Below, one piece after another: positions 11,511-23,800 of a stretch of DNA of 64,000 nucleotides (position 1 is the first letter of the stretch; every line of letters begins with the position of its first letter). Below the pieces are notes generated by a model that saw nothing but the letters and a program-made list of their open reading frames with translations, did not search any database and was not told the DNA's origin. A program made the translations under genes and the position numbers. Origin of the DNA: Triticum aestivum (lineage: Eukaryota; Streptophyta; Magnoliopsida; Poales; Poaceae); contig NC_057810.1 in the NCBI RefSeq assembly GCF_018294505.1, positions 703,061,852-703,125,851 of the forward strand. Reading direction: 5' to 3'.

Positions 11511-11567
11511 ATGCGACATATCAGAATCAATAGCAGGTGCAGGCATAGGTGTCGCAAATTTACTCAT
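10751..11567 (-). CDS. A1 gag (retrotransposon capsid protein), first copy
   Basis: Minus-strand ORF from ATG 11567. The N-terminal ~95 residues are acidic (DETTSMLDTTVPLGEFLDEQ, EIIEPEHDDVSDDE). The gag core follows: ATSPICVPDQDYYDFSVDPD, DPFYGYESETVVAHLTKLND, LKGDAKIWYNSLDPG, YFPAHKKQAALREIYNF and LPQAWGRLLKLLNALPDHPL. These match the Retrotrans_gag pattern of plant Athila/Ty3 elements. The frame stays open through the duplication junction to 10479, re-entering the N-terminal acidic segment (MPLGEFLDEQLARVRE) before shifting. The start is supported by the primer site and leader lying 150 bases upstream. It is the most intact coding region of A1. Confidence 0.75.
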
Positions 11568-11715
11568 AACAGAAGGTGAATCAAGTGCAGAGCTAGATGG
11601 CAGTTCCTAACCTCCCCTCGTAGTTGAGGGAAAAATCTTGGTTCTTTCATCTTTCAAGTTCCTCATAGTGATCTATAGATATAATTCCCAAGTGACTCAA
11701 AGAATAGAGCTATGC

Positions 11716-11733
11716 TCGCCAGTAACGGCGCCA
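11716..11733 (-). other. Primer binding site of A1 (tRNA-Asp type)
   Basis: TGGCGCCGTTACTGGCGA on the minus strand, 11 bases inside the 5' LTR end at 11745. Nearly identical to the tRNA-Asp primer site seen in B2 (TGGCGCCGTTGCCGGGGA); here a few substitutions have accumulated. Confidence 0.8.
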
Positions 11734-11744
11734 GAAAATAGTCT

Positions 11745-12826
11745 TGATAACCCACAAGTATTCGGGATCGCAACAATTTTCGGGGGTAGAGTATTCAACC
11801 CGAATTTATTGATTCGACACAAGGGGAGCCAAAGAATATTCTCAAGTATTAGCAGCTGAGTTGTCAATTCAACCACATATGAAAGACTTAATATCTGCCG
11901 CAAAGTATTTAGTAGCAAAGTAGTACGGAGGTAATGGTAACGGTGGCAAAAGTAATAGTAACAGTTTTGTAGCAATCGTAACAGCGGCAACAGAGAAGTA
12001 ACTAAGCAAACATCAATATGTGAAAAGCTCGTAAGCAATGGATCAATGATGGATAATTATGTTGGATGCAATTCATCATGCAACAGTTATAACATAGGGT
12101 GACACAGAACTTGATCCAGTTCATCAATGTAATATAGGCATGTATACCGAATATAGTCATACGTGCTTATGGAAAAGAACTTTGCATGACATCTTTTGTC
12201 CTACCCTCCTGTGGCAGTGGGGTCCTAATGGAAACTAAGGGATATTAAGGCCTCCTTTTAATAGAGTACCAGACCAAAGCATTAGCACTTAGTGAATACA
12301 TGAACTCTCAAACTACGGTCATCACCGGGAAGTGTCCCGACTATTGTCACTCCGGGGTTTGCCGGATCATAACACATAGTAGGTGACTATTGACTTGCAA
12401 GATAGGATCAAGAACTCACATATATTCATGAAAACATAATAAGTTCAGATCTGAAATCATGGCACTCGGGCCCTAGTGACAAGCATTAAGCATGGCAAAG
12501 TCATAGAAACATCAATCTTAGAACATAATGGATACTAGGGATCAAACCCTAACAAAACTAACTCGATTACATGGTAAATCTCATCCAACCCATCACCATC
12601 CAACAAGCCTACGATGGGATTACTCACGCACGGCGGTGAGCATCATGAAATTGCTGATGGAGGATGGTTGATGATGACGATGGCGACAGATTCCCCTCTC
12701 TGGAGCCCTGAACGGACTCCGGATGATTAGGGATTGGCGGCGGTTCCATATCATAAAACGCGATGAATCCTTCTCTCTGATTTTTTTTCTCCCCGAACGT
12801 GAATATATGGAGGAGATGAGGTCGGT
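11745..12826 (-). repeat. A1 5' LTR, first part (interrupted)
   Basis: Begins TGATAACCCACAAG in plus orientation and matches the LTR at 5719 and the A2 LTR at 55655/63521. A TATA-like CATATATTC lies near 12800-12809 (minus). The LTR is broken at 12827 by the three-LTR array. It resumes for 47 bases (32698-32744) and is broken again by element F. Together with those 47 bases it encodes nothing. Confidence 0.82.
12822..12826. repeat. Left target duplication of the three-LTR array (TCGGT)
   Basis: TCGGT directly before the first TGTAACGCCC. The right partner TCAGT at 32693-32697 differs by one base. Removing the array plus one copy restores the A1 LTR reading GAGGTCGGTGGAGGTCC. Confidence 0.8.
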
Positions 12827-14286
12827 TGTAACGCCCCCGATTCAATCATACACTAATCATGCACGCAAATGTGTACGATCAGGATCAGGGACTCACAGGA
12901 AGATATCACAACACAACTCTAAATCATAAATAAGTCATACAAGCATCATAATACAAGCCAGGGGCCTCGAGGGCTCGAATACAAGTGCTCGATCATAGAC
13001 GAGTCAGCAGAAGCAACAATATCTGAGTACAGACATAAGTTAAACAAGTTGCCATAAGATGGCTAGCACAAACTGGGATACAGATCGAAAGAGGCGGAGG
13101 CCTCCTGCCTGGGATCCTCCTAACTACTATTGGTCGTCGTCAGCGGCCTGCACGTAGTAGTAGGCACCTCCAGTGTAGTAGGAATCATCGTCGACGGTGG
13201 CGTCTGGCTCCAGGGCTCCAGCATCTGGTTGCGACAACCAGGTAGAAGGGAAAGGGGAAAAGAGGGAGAAAAGCAACCGTGAGTACTCATCCAAAGTACT
13301 CGCAAGCAAGGAGCTACACTACATATGCATGGGTATATGTGTAAGGAGGCCAAATCAGTGGACTGAACTGCAGAATGCCAGAATAAGAGGGGGATAGCTA
13401 GTCCTTTCGAAGACTACGCTTCTGGCAGCCTCCGTCTTGCAGCATGTAGAAGAGAGTAGATTGAAGTCCTCCAAGTAGCATCTCCAAGCAGCATCTCCAA
13501 GTAGCATCGCATAGCATAATCCTACCCGGTGATCCTCCCCTCGTCGCCCTGTGGAAAAGCGATCACCGGGTTGTCTGTGGAACTTGGAAGGGTGTGTTTT
13601 ATTAAGTATCCGGTTCTAGTTGTCATAAGGTCAAGGTACAACTCCAAGTCGTCCTGTTACCGAAGATCACGGCTATTCGAATAGATTAACTTCCCTGCAG
13701 GGGTGCACCAACTTACCCAACACGCTTGATCCCATTTGGCCGGACACACTTTCCTGGGTCATGCCCGGCCTCGGAAGATCAACACGTCGCAGCCCCACCT
13801 AGGCAAAACAGAGAGGCCAGCACGCCGGTCTAAACCTAAGCGCGCAGGGGTCTGGGCCCATCGCCCTGAGCACACCTGCACGTTGCGTGGGCGGGCGGAA
13901 GCAGACCTAGCCTAGTGGCGTTCCAGTCCAATCCGGCGCGCGCCGCTCCGTCGCTGACGTCTGAAGTGCTTCGGCTGATACCACGACGTCGGGATACCCA
14001 TAACTACTCCCGCGTAGATGGTTAGTGCGTATAGGCTCGTAGCCAACTCAGATCAAATACAAAGATCTCGTTAAGCGTGTTAAATATCCGCGAACGCCGA
14101 ACAGGGCCAGGCCCACCTGTCTCCTAGGTGGTCTCAACCTGCCCTGCCGCTCCGCCACAAAGTAACAGTCGGGGGCTGTCGGGAACCCAGGCCCACCTCT
14201 ACCGGGATGGAGCCACCTGCCCCTTCAGCCCCCATCTCCGAACAGTATCACAGGTAATGTAACTGTGTAAAGTATATCGTATATGC

Positions 14287-14314
14287 CCGTGATCACCTCC
14301 CGAAGTGATCACGG
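14287..14314. repeat. Inverted repeat CCGTGATCAC/GTGATCACGG in array LTR 1
   Basis: Perfect 10-bp arms with an 8-base loop (CTCCCGAA), kept in LTR 2 (about 22303-22330) and LTR 3 (about 30318-30345). Could be a protein-binding palindrome or an RNA hairpin; no function assigned. Confidence 0.6.
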
Positions 14315-15065
14315 CCCAGTAGTATAGCATGGCAGACGGACAAGAGTGTAGGGCCACTGATGGAACACTAGCATCCTATACTAAGCAGTAGGATAGCAGG
14401 TAATGGTAACAACAGTAGTAGCAAGGACAGGCTATGCATCAGGATAGGAATAACGGAAAGCAGTAACATGCTACACTACTCTAATGCAAGCAGTATAGAG
14501 AAAAGAGTAAGTGATATCTGGTGATCAAAGGGGGGGCTTGCCTGGTTGCTCTGGCAAGAGAGAGGGGTCGTCGGTGACGTAGTCGACCACAGGGGCATCA
14601 GCATCGGTCTCGGAGTCTACCGGAAAGGAGTAACGGAGGGGGAACACAATAAATAACGGAGCAATCAAATGTAACACAAAGCAAGACGCGGCAATACGTT
14701 ATGCTAGGGGTGACCTAACGTAGGGATGGGCGATACCGGTGAAGGGGGGAAAACATCCAGGAAAATATCCCCGGTGTTTCGTGTTTTCGGGCAGAGGAGC
14801 CGGAGGGGGAAGTTGCGGGTTCGATAGGTTAGGGGTGTGTGGCGGACGAACGGACTGCGTATCCGGATTCGTCTCATCGTTCTAAGCAACTCTCATGTAC
14901 AAAGTTTTTCCATCCGAGCTACGGTTTATTTATTATGATTTTTCCAAGTTTTAGCAATATTCTGAAATCATTATTAATTCGAAATTAAATAGCTAAATGC
15001 TAGGTGCACCCAGCTCTGCGTACACAGAAGTGTACTAGAGGCTGACAGGTGGGCCAGGGGTCCCA

Positions 15066-15094
15066 GTTGACCAGTCAACGTTTGACTGGTCAAC
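15066..15094. promoter_or_regulatory. W-box palindrome in array LTR 1
   Basis: GTTGACCAGTCAA, spacer CGT, TTGACTGGTCAAC: a perfect 13-bp inverted repeat holding four TTGAC cores, the core of WRKY-factor W-boxes. Identical copies occur at 23082-23110 and 31096-31124. Confidence 0.6.
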
Positions 15095-16661
15095 AAGGGG
15101 TGGGGCCCCCTGTCATTGGCTGTTACATTAACTAAGTAGTTAATTTAGCCTAACTAGGTTATTAGGGTAATAGATTTCAATTAGTTTAATTAAACCTAAT
15201 TAATTAAGTTAATTAATTTAATTAACTAATTGATTAATTAATAATTTTAATTACTTATTATCATTTTTTTATTCTTTTTTTATATAAAATCAATCTGGGG
15301 GGGTTTGGGCCCCGACTGTCATTGGCCCTAGGGGCCTAAGCGGGCGCAAGGGCTTGCGGGCGTGCGGGTTACGGGCGCTGGCGCCCAGCCCGATCGGGCA
15401 CACGCCCAGATCGAAGTGGGAAGTCACCGGCCACGGGCACGGCGAGGCCGGCCGCCTGAGGCGGCAGTGGCGAGGCCAGGCGAGGTGAGGTAGCACGCGG
15501 GCGCAGTGGGGGGGACCAGGGGGCACGTCAGAGGAGGCGAGGTGGTGCGGCCGAACGAGGACGATGCCGGAGCATGGGGCGGTTGGGCGCTGCCGCAGAG
15601 TGCAGAGGCACAATGGCCGGGGCGAACGCGAGCACAGGACGTGCACGCGGGTGGCGGGACGATCAGGGGCGCGGCGGAGCGAGCTCCGGGCGCAGGTGCG
15701 GGCGGTGTGCGCGTGCGCGTGAGGGAAAGAGGAGGAGAGGCCAGGGCCTCACCGCGGGTCGTAGGGACTAGGCAGCGGGGGTCGATGATGAGGCAGCGGT
15801 GGGGCGGCGTGTGTCGAGGTCGGGGGGTCGATGCAGCCCGTCGAGGAGGAGACGAGGAAGAGGATGGTCGGGCAGCTCTGCAAGGTGGCTCCGATGACGG
15901 CGGGGTGCAGCAGCGTCGGGGGCAGTGGGTGACGCGGTCGGCTCGGGCGAAGGGCGAAGGGGTCGGAGACGGACGGCGCCGGCGAGGGGGCTTCGGCACC
16001 GAGCTAAAGGGCGAGCCCCCGATCTCGATCCAGATCGGGGGGGAAGAGAGCGAGGTGTAGTGGGGGGGAGTGCGTGGTGGTTGTGGGTTAGGGTTTCGGG
16101 GATGGGGGGATAAGGGAAGTGGGGTGGCCGGTTGGGCCTTTTGGGCTGGTGGCCTGCTGGCTAGCTGGGCCATTCGGCCCAGGGGGAGGGGGGTTTCTTC
16201 CTTTTTCTCTTTTGCTTAAGTTTTTGTTTTTATTTATTTTCTGTTTATTAGTTTTCTATTTTATTTACTATTTATATTTGTTTTATAAAATATATAAGTA
16301 GTACCCAAATTAGTGTTTCAAAATACCCCGATGCCACAAAAAGTTTGGTGACAAACTAAAACTGTTTAGTATTTTATTAATTGAAAAAGGCATGTAATTA
16401 ATTGTTTTTGCTACTGATCATAATTATTTTTAGAGCCTTTAAACACTTCTTTAGAGTTTGGTATCGCCACCACAATTACCTATGATATATCCGACACATT
16501 TAGGACAATTTTGTTTTAGCGTTTCAAAACTTTTGTTGTTTGCTTGATTTTGAATTTGAATTAGAATCGGTTTCGATCTAACGTGAGGGTAGCAACAGTA
16601 ACCGAGGTGACGTGGCATCGTTAACGCGGGATTACTGTAGCCTAATTATCCGGGTGTCACA

Positions 16662-16674
16662 ATTCTCCTCCACT
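16662..16674 (-). other. Polypurine tract, array unit 1
   Basis: AGTGGAGGAGAAT on the minus strand directly before the LTR start TGTGACACCC. This is the expected priming site for plus-strand DNA synthesis. The same tract is at 24682-24694. Confidence 0.75.
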
Positions 16675-19600
16675 ACAAGAAATCTCGTCCCGAGATTTAA
16701 GAGATGAAGTACGGGGGAAGTTCTGGTTACGAAATTCTAACGGATCTTCTCGGCCCTGGTTGCTCTTCTCAAAGAGGTTGATCCATAGCATTGATGTCTT
16801 CCATTAAATGCATACGGCATGATGATGAAGTCGTCATTCTTCCTTCGGGGTCTCCGTCGTACTTACAAAAAAGATAAGGGGGAAAACTCGTGAAGTACGA
16901 AGTTCAATACATGTTAAGTACCTATGGGCTATCTCAATGAACGAGGTATAGAGTCACCTCTCGAGTTGAAATTCAAGAAAGTCATCGAGAGTAAATTAAG
17001 AAGGTGAAATAAGGAGTTTCAAGTGGATAGGCAACTGTTTGTGTCCTGAAACAAAATGTGACAGGGGTTCAGAGCAATGGGAAAGTATTGCGTCTGGTAC
17101 CAGAATAGATCACTATGAAGGTGGCCCGTGAATTACCTATGAAGCCAAGCGGGTGGAATAACTTTGGAAATGGGGGTGTGTAGAAGAATCAGGTTTCGAT
17201 CCTGTGGAACTGTGGGTTATGGGCCCACCATGTGGGTTAAAAGTAGAAGGAGTGGTGATATCTTGCGTGATCATGTAAGCAAGGCATGTTAGAGGATAGC
17301 CTGTCATTTATGTTGTCAACAACATCGGTACCAAGGGCGAGGGACGAAGAGAACCATTTTCCTGCTCGTTGAATGACGCGGGCCAATAGGCAAAGTTCTC
17401 GTCCATCGGTGGTTACCGGAATATCATCAACAATCGTAACAGGGTCTTACTGACCAATTATACATCGAGGTGTTTACATAAGCAGTGAATCTTTACTGCT
17501 TAGATTATATAGATCACAAGAATGTCAAACACAACAATGGAAAGGAAAATATGAATATCAGATTAAACAAAACAATGGAAAGGAAAATGTGTTAAAACAC
17601 ATAATTCAGGGGTATATCCTTCCCAAGGACAACCAGAGCATGATATCCATGACAGGATATAACATAGAAAACTCCTTAGGTAGGGGCGAGAAATTTCATG
17701 ACATTACCCATACAACGGTGTTTGGATAATTGAGCAAGAAACATTTAGCATTGGGCTTCAAATGTTCTTGTTGAAAATCAAAGTATCACAGACATGCTTC
17801 GAGATAGCATTTGACGTGGTCACTGGGTAAAGATCAGACTTTGGATACTCAAAGGATCCATCAGGAACAGCTTGTAGAATAAGTCTTACAATTTCCTCAT
17901 GGAAGAATGGATAGCATTGCTAAAAGGAAAATTATAGCAATAGATCCTCCGGTCAGGTGTGCTAGGCATGACATCACCTTATCGGGTCATAGAAAGACCA
18001 ATGTTATAACTCTTGGAAATATGTTCCCACCATCATATCTGACCGAGATTCAGATCTGATTGGTGCCAGGATACCTCAGACTCAGGATGCCCGAGAGGAA
18101 AAGGTGCAACACAAATGACGAGATGACATTGTAAGATTCTCGAGAAATTTAGTACGGAAGCGAGTTCTGAAACAAAAGATCATCATTAAACCAATGAAGG
18201 GATAAGGAGGTAGCTGATGAACTCAGCGACAATTCATTGAGAATTCCAAACGGATGGATTTCCACAATTATGTAAACAAGGAGATATCATTTGCCAGATC
18301 AAAAGTTATAATGATGCATGCTCGAGGAAAACCTACACAAGTAAACATTGGTTGAAAGATGCACCCGAAATATGGGTTGGGTTGCACGACCAATGTCAGA
18401 ATGGTGATTCAATAATCAATAGCCTAAGAATGAACTTTCGACCATTAACTTCAAAGAAATAGGGTTGCTAGAGGGAAAGAATCCAAACAACACCGTTCAC
18501 TTGTGGAATTAACACGGGACCAAGAAAGAATGGTGATGCTGAGAAGTATTTCTATGTCAAGAATTCTCAAGAGGTGGAACAAATCTCAGAACATTCTTGA
18601 CATAAGGGATGGTAATACTCCAAGGTAAAGAAGAACGATTGCTGGATAGCAAGGAACTCAAGGTATAACACCAAACATGAACAAGCTTGTGTTGGTGGGA
18701 AGGCAATAAAGTGGTCGATGATAATACAATTCATCAAGGGCAAGGATGGTATTTCTCATCATGAATTCAATTGATATCCTGCATGAGCTCAGAATGTTGA
18801 TGATCACGACACCTTTGTCGCGAGAGTTCATGAAGATGTAATCGATCGGCGACGACATCAAGTCAAAGTAATGATGAAGTGAAAGGTTATTGGAACCAAG
18901 GGTACGACACAAACTCGAAACCAAGCTTGTTGTTCAAGGCGAAATGATATGACGATGAGGATCGACGTAAGGTTAGTTCATCGTCGGAAATTGTGCTCCG
19001 AGAAGAAGTACCGGGTAGCACAGTTAAAATCATCACGACAATGATATAGCCAAACAGGCTAGGAATGGCGTGATCGGGTACAAACTCATACTTATAGAAG
19101 TTTACGGAAGAGTTGTTGAACCGTAGTGCGGACTCGGTTCAGTTATCGGTGTCTTTGAGTGTTTAATAACTCAGAGCCCGTGAAAAATTGGAATCAGTGG
19201 GAAGGTAGCACTTGATGAAGAACTCATAAGATGTTATGCAGTTCCATGGTAATCTCGAGATATCAGGGGGGTAATACTCGACACAAGATCAAAGTAAAGG
19301 TTGGACGGGCGTATTGATCCATAGGAGACAATTGTTTTAACTCGTCCGAGAAATGGAATCAAAGAAGAACAATCATGGTTGGAACCACGGTTGCAAGGGA
19401 TCAATTCACAGATACCATATGTTAGTTATCAAGGAAATAGTTATTATTACAAGAAGCTTCCATGATAGGATATACATCGCGTCCATGGGCATGAACACAA
19501 AGTTCAAGGTCGCCTCCCACTTCCTCAATGCATAACCTTTCATTCACTTCTCGCGTTCGATGAAGTTGCAGTGCTGAAATTTTATCTGGCGAAGCACCAG

Positions 19601-20828
19601 AAGAGTATGAATCGTGAAAACCTTCGGGTTCACACGGTTTAGAGAAGGCATATGTTCATCCCACAGGGGCTTCTTAGAAACATATACCACAATCTTTAGG
19701 AGTAATTAACTCAAACTCAATGGCAGAGCTTGGTTGAGAAAAGCAGAGGATACAATTTACCAAAGGCATTATGTATCCGAGGAAAGGCTCACAAGGTTAT
19801 TGAATATGAAGGGCGTTGTCAGATAAATCCAACAAAGGATCTGGTGGTCCATAAGGGATCTGGTGTGAGCATCGGTACTCAACTAGAGGAAGCAGATTAT
19901 AGAAACAACTGACTAACTCAATTGTCAAATGCAAAGGAATTATGATTTCCAACTCAAGGGATCAGAAGCAATGCTCTGATTAGGGGTGGATAAGTTGAAT
20001 AGCCTTAGGGTACAATCAAAGACAATTGGATTGGTCGAGAACCAATTCCAGTTAAAAGAATGGCAGGTTAGCCGGAAAAGTAATTTATAAGGATCAATGA
20101 TGGTTGCGTGTATTCGCAAACATATTGAGTCAACAGACTCAAAATGATAATGACAAGGAATGTCATTAAGACTACGAGACTTATGGGATTAACCATAATG
20201 CAAGCAAGCAAGAATTTCAAGAGCCAAAGGCTCCAGAGGATTTTCGGAAGATCGAATATTATTTTGAAGACTTTTGTGAAACACAAGAACAACTGGGGAT
20301 GAGCGGATACTCGGCAAGCGCGAGTAATTATCCGTAGGGGTATTCATGCAGCAAGGAACTGCAGGGCAGTAAGCGTAAAGAATTCTCGGAATATCGAAGA
20401 GTATTTCAGGACATCTTGTAATAACAAGAGCAACTGGGGATGACAATATGAACGATAGGTGTAAGTAGTTATCCAGAGGGATTTATCGATGGAAGTGAAT
20501 TGCAAAAGCGATGGCACATAGTCTCGAGAGCACATCGTAGAGTATCTTCGGAATCTTCTGGTGCAGCAGGCGGTCATTGGTAACAAGTGGCTCTCCGGGA
20601 GAAAGTACTTGCGAGAACCTAAAGTTAGTTTTGTTTTTAGCGAAATCATTTAACCCGAATAGAAGAGAGCTCAGAGTCCCAGAGTAAAGGTCGAGGAGTA
20701 AAAGATCCTAGTACCACCCAATGGCGACGTGGGCCCGTAAGGCACACAGCCAAGTTAGTAAAAGTTTTGCAATGTCTAGACTCGACTTCGGCCAAGGAGT
20801 GTGGAAGGGGGATTCCTACAGGCAGTCG

Positions 20829-20840
20829 GCTCTGATACCA
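20829..20840 (-). other. Primer binding site, array unit 1 (tRNA-iMet)
   Basis: TGGTATCAGAGC on the minus strand, 3 bases from the end of LTR 2 at 20844. This is the standard initiator-methionine tRNA primer site of plant LTR retrotransposons and fixes the minus orientation. Confidence 0.88.
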
Positions 20841-20843
20841 ACT

Positions 20844-23800
20844 TGTGACGCCCCCGATTCAATCGTACACTAATCATGCACGCAAATGTGTACGATCAAG
20901 ATCAGGGACTCACGGGAAGATATCACAACACAACTCTAAAACATAAATAAGTCATACAAGCATCATAATACAAGCCAGGGGCCTCGAGGGCTCGAATACA
21001 AGTGCTCGATCATAGACGAGTCAGCGGAAGCAACAATATCTGAGTACAGACATAAGTTAAACAAGTTGCCTTAAGAAGGCTAGCACAAACTGGGATACAG
21101 ATCGAAAGAGGCGCAGGCCTCCTGCCTGGGATCCTCCTAACTACTCCTGGTCGTCGTCAGCGGCCTGCACGTAGTAGTAGGCACCTCCAGTGTAGTAGGA
21201 TCATCGTCGACGGTGGCGTCTGGCTCCAGGGCTCCAGCATCTGGTTGCGACAACCAGGTAGAAGGGAAAGGGGAAAAGAGGGAGAAAAGCAACCGTGAGT
21301 ACTCATCCAAAGTACTCGCAAGCAAGGAGCTACACTACATATGCATGGGTATATGTGTAAGGAGGCCAAATCAGTGGACTGAACTGCAGAATGCCAGAAT
21401 AAGAGGGGGATAGCTAGTCCTTTCGAAGACTACGCTTCTGGCAGCCTCCGTCTTGCAGCATGTAGAAGAGAGTAGATTGAAGTCCTCCAAGTAGCATCTC
21501 CAAGCAGCATCTCCAAGTAGCATCGCATAGCATAATCCTACCCGGCGATCCTCCCCTCGTCGCCCTGTGGAAAAGCGATCACCGGGTTGTCTGTGGAACT
21601 TGGAAGGGTGTGTTTTATTAAGTATCCGGTTCTAGTTGTCATAAGGTCAAGGTACAACTCCAAGTCGTCCTGTTACCGAAGATCACGGCTATTCGAATAG
21701 ATTAACTTCCCTGCAGGGGTGCACCAACTTACCCAACACGCTTGATCCCATTTGGCCGGACACACTTTCCTGGGTCATGCCCGGCCTCGGAAGATCAACA
21801 CGTCGCAGCCCCACCTAGGCAAAACAAAGAGGCCAGCACGCCGGTCTAAACCTAAGCGCGCAGGGGTCTGGGCCCATCGCCCTGAGCACACCTGCATGTT
21901 GCGTGGGCGGCCGGAAGCAGACCTAGCCTAGTGGCGTTCCAGTCCAATCCGGCGCGCGCCGCTCCGTCGCTGACGTCTGAAGTGCTTCGGCTGATACCAC
22001 GACGTCGGGATACCCATAACTACTCCCGCGTAGATGGTTAGTGCGTATAGGCTCGTAGCCAACTCAGATCAAATACCAAGATCTCGTTAAGCATGTTAAA
22101 TATCCGCGAACGCCGAACAGGGCCAGGCCCACCTGTCTCCTAGGTGGTCTCAACCTGCCCTGCCGCTCCGCCACAAAGTAACAGTCGGGGGCTGTCGGGA
22201 ACCCAGGCCCACCTCTACCGGGATGGAGCCACCTGCCCCTTCAGCCCCCATCTCCGAACAGTATCACAGGTAATGTAACTGTGTAAAGTATATCGTATAT
22301 GCCCGTGATCACCTCCCGAAGTGATCACGGCCCAGTAGTATAGCATGGCAGACGGACAAGAGTGTAGGGCCACTGATGGAACACTAGCATCCTATACTAA
22401 GCAGTAGGATAGCAGGTAATGGTAACAACAGTAGTAGCAAGGACAGGCTATGCATCAGGATAGGAATAACGGAAAGCAGTAACATGCTACACTACTCTAA
22501 TGCAAGCAGTATAGAGAAAAGAGTAGGCGATATCTGGTGATCAAAGGGGGGGCTTGCCTGGTTGCTCTGGCAAGAGAGAGGGGTCGTCGGTGACGTAGTC
22601 GACCACAGGGGCATCAGCATCGGTCTCGGAGTCTACCGGAAAGGAGTAACGGAGGGGGAACACAATAAATAACGGAGCAATCAAATGTAACACAAAGCAA
22701 GACGCGGTAATACGTTATGCTAGGGGTGACCTAATGTAGGGATGGGCGATACCGGTGAAGGGGGGAAAACATCCAGGACAATATCCCCGGTGTTTCGTGT
22801 TTTCGGGCAGAGGAGCCGGAGGGGGAAGTTGCGGGTTCGATAGGTTAGGGGTGTGTGGCGGACGAATGGACTGCGTATCCAGATTCGTCTCGTCGTTCTA
22901 AGCAACTTTCATGTACAAAGTTTTTCCATCCGAGCTACGGTTTATTTATTATGATTTTTCCAAGTTTTAGCAATATTCCGAAATCATTATTAATTCGAAA
23001 TTAAATAGCTAAATGCTAGGTGCACCCAGCTCTGCATACACAGAAGTGTACCAAAGGCTGACAGGTGGGCCAGGGGTCCCAGTTGACCAGTCAACGTTTG
23101 ACTGGTCAACAAGGGGTGGGGCCCCCTGTCATTGGCTGTTACATTAACTAACTAGTTAATTTAGCCTAACTAGGTTATTAGGGTAATAGATTTCAATTAG
23201 TTTAATTAAACCTAATTAATTAAGTTAATTAATTTAATTAACTAATTGATTAATTAATCATTTTAATTACTTATTATCATTTTTTTATTCTTTTTTTATA
23301 TAAAATCATTCTGGGGGGGGTTTGGGCCCCGACTGTCATTGGCCCTAGGGGCCTAAGCGGGCGCAAGGGCTTGCGGGCGTACGGGTTACGGGTGCTGGCG
23401 CCCAGCCCGATCGGGCACACGCCCAGATCGAAGGTGGAAGTCGCCGGCCACGGGCACGGCGAGGCCGGCCGCCTGAGGCGGCAGTGGCGAGGCCAGGCGA
23501 GGTGAGGTAGCGCGCGGGCGCAGTGGGGGGGACCAGGGGGCACGTGAGAGGAGGCGAGGTGGCGCGGCCGAACGAGGACGATGCCGGAGCATGGGGCGGT
23601 TGGGCGCTGCCGCAGAGTGCAGAGGCACGATGGCCGGGGCGAACGCGAGCACAGGACGTGCACGCGGGTGGCGGGACGATCAGGGGCGCGACGGAGCGAG
23701 CTCCGGGTGCAGGTGCGGGCGGTGTGCGCGTGCGCGTGAGGGAAAGAGGAGGAGAGGCCAGGGCCTCACCACGGGTCGTAGGGACTAGGCAGCGGGGGTC

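Larger units (their letters stand above)
5719..12826 (-). mobile_element. Element A1, segment 1: non-autonomous Athila-type LTR retrotransposon
   Basis: Read on the minus strand, the order is: 5' LTR part (12826-11745), primer binding site (11733-11716), duplicated gag (11567-about 10000), protease ORF (9969-8443), an LTR-like leader (about 8175-7985), an Athila-type ORF (7580-6509), and a shortened 3' LTR (6213-5719) ending GGGTTATCA. No reverse transcriptase, RNase H or integrase is present, so it is non-autonomous. It inserted into the LINE (flank ATCAT at 5714-5718). Its 5' LTR was later split by the three-LTR array at 12827 and by element F at 32745. The remainder lies outside the window. 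It belongs to the Sabrina/WHAM-like group of Triticeae Gypsy elements; the exact family name is uncertain. Confidence 0.82.
12827..16661 (-). repeat. Array LTR 1 (3' LTR in coding sense), 3835 bp
   Basis: Composed of a mixed-GC left third, an AT-rich block (about 15120-15290), a GC-rich block (about 15295-16200) and an AT-rich right end. It carries a 29-base W-box palindrome (15066-15094) and a 10-bp inverted repeat (14287-14314). ORFs on either strand in the GC-rich block are low-complexity and not treated as genes. By eye it differs from LTR 2 and LTR 3 by roughly one to two substitutions per 100 bases. Confidence 0.88.
16662..20843 (-). other. Array internal region 1, non-coding (4182 bp)
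   Basis: No ORF longer than about 100 codons on the minus (coding) strand, and none with recognisable gag, protease, RT, RNase H or integrase motifs. The sequence nevertheless aligns with internal region 2 (24682-28856) along its full length with few changes. A diverged direct repeat of about 141 bases lies near the 5' end (AACTGGGGATGA at 20291 and 20432). The interior presumably supplies packaging and reverse-transcription signals only. Confidence 0.75.

Noticed and set aside
15424..16173. Long Pro/Arg/Ser-rich ORF (249 codons, minus) and overlapping Gly/Arg-rich ORFs on the plus strand in the array LTR; similar at 23766-24194 and 31780-32205
   Set aside because: They lie in a very GC-rich block where stops are rare. 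The other two LTRs break the frame differently, and the composition is low-complexity with no domain.
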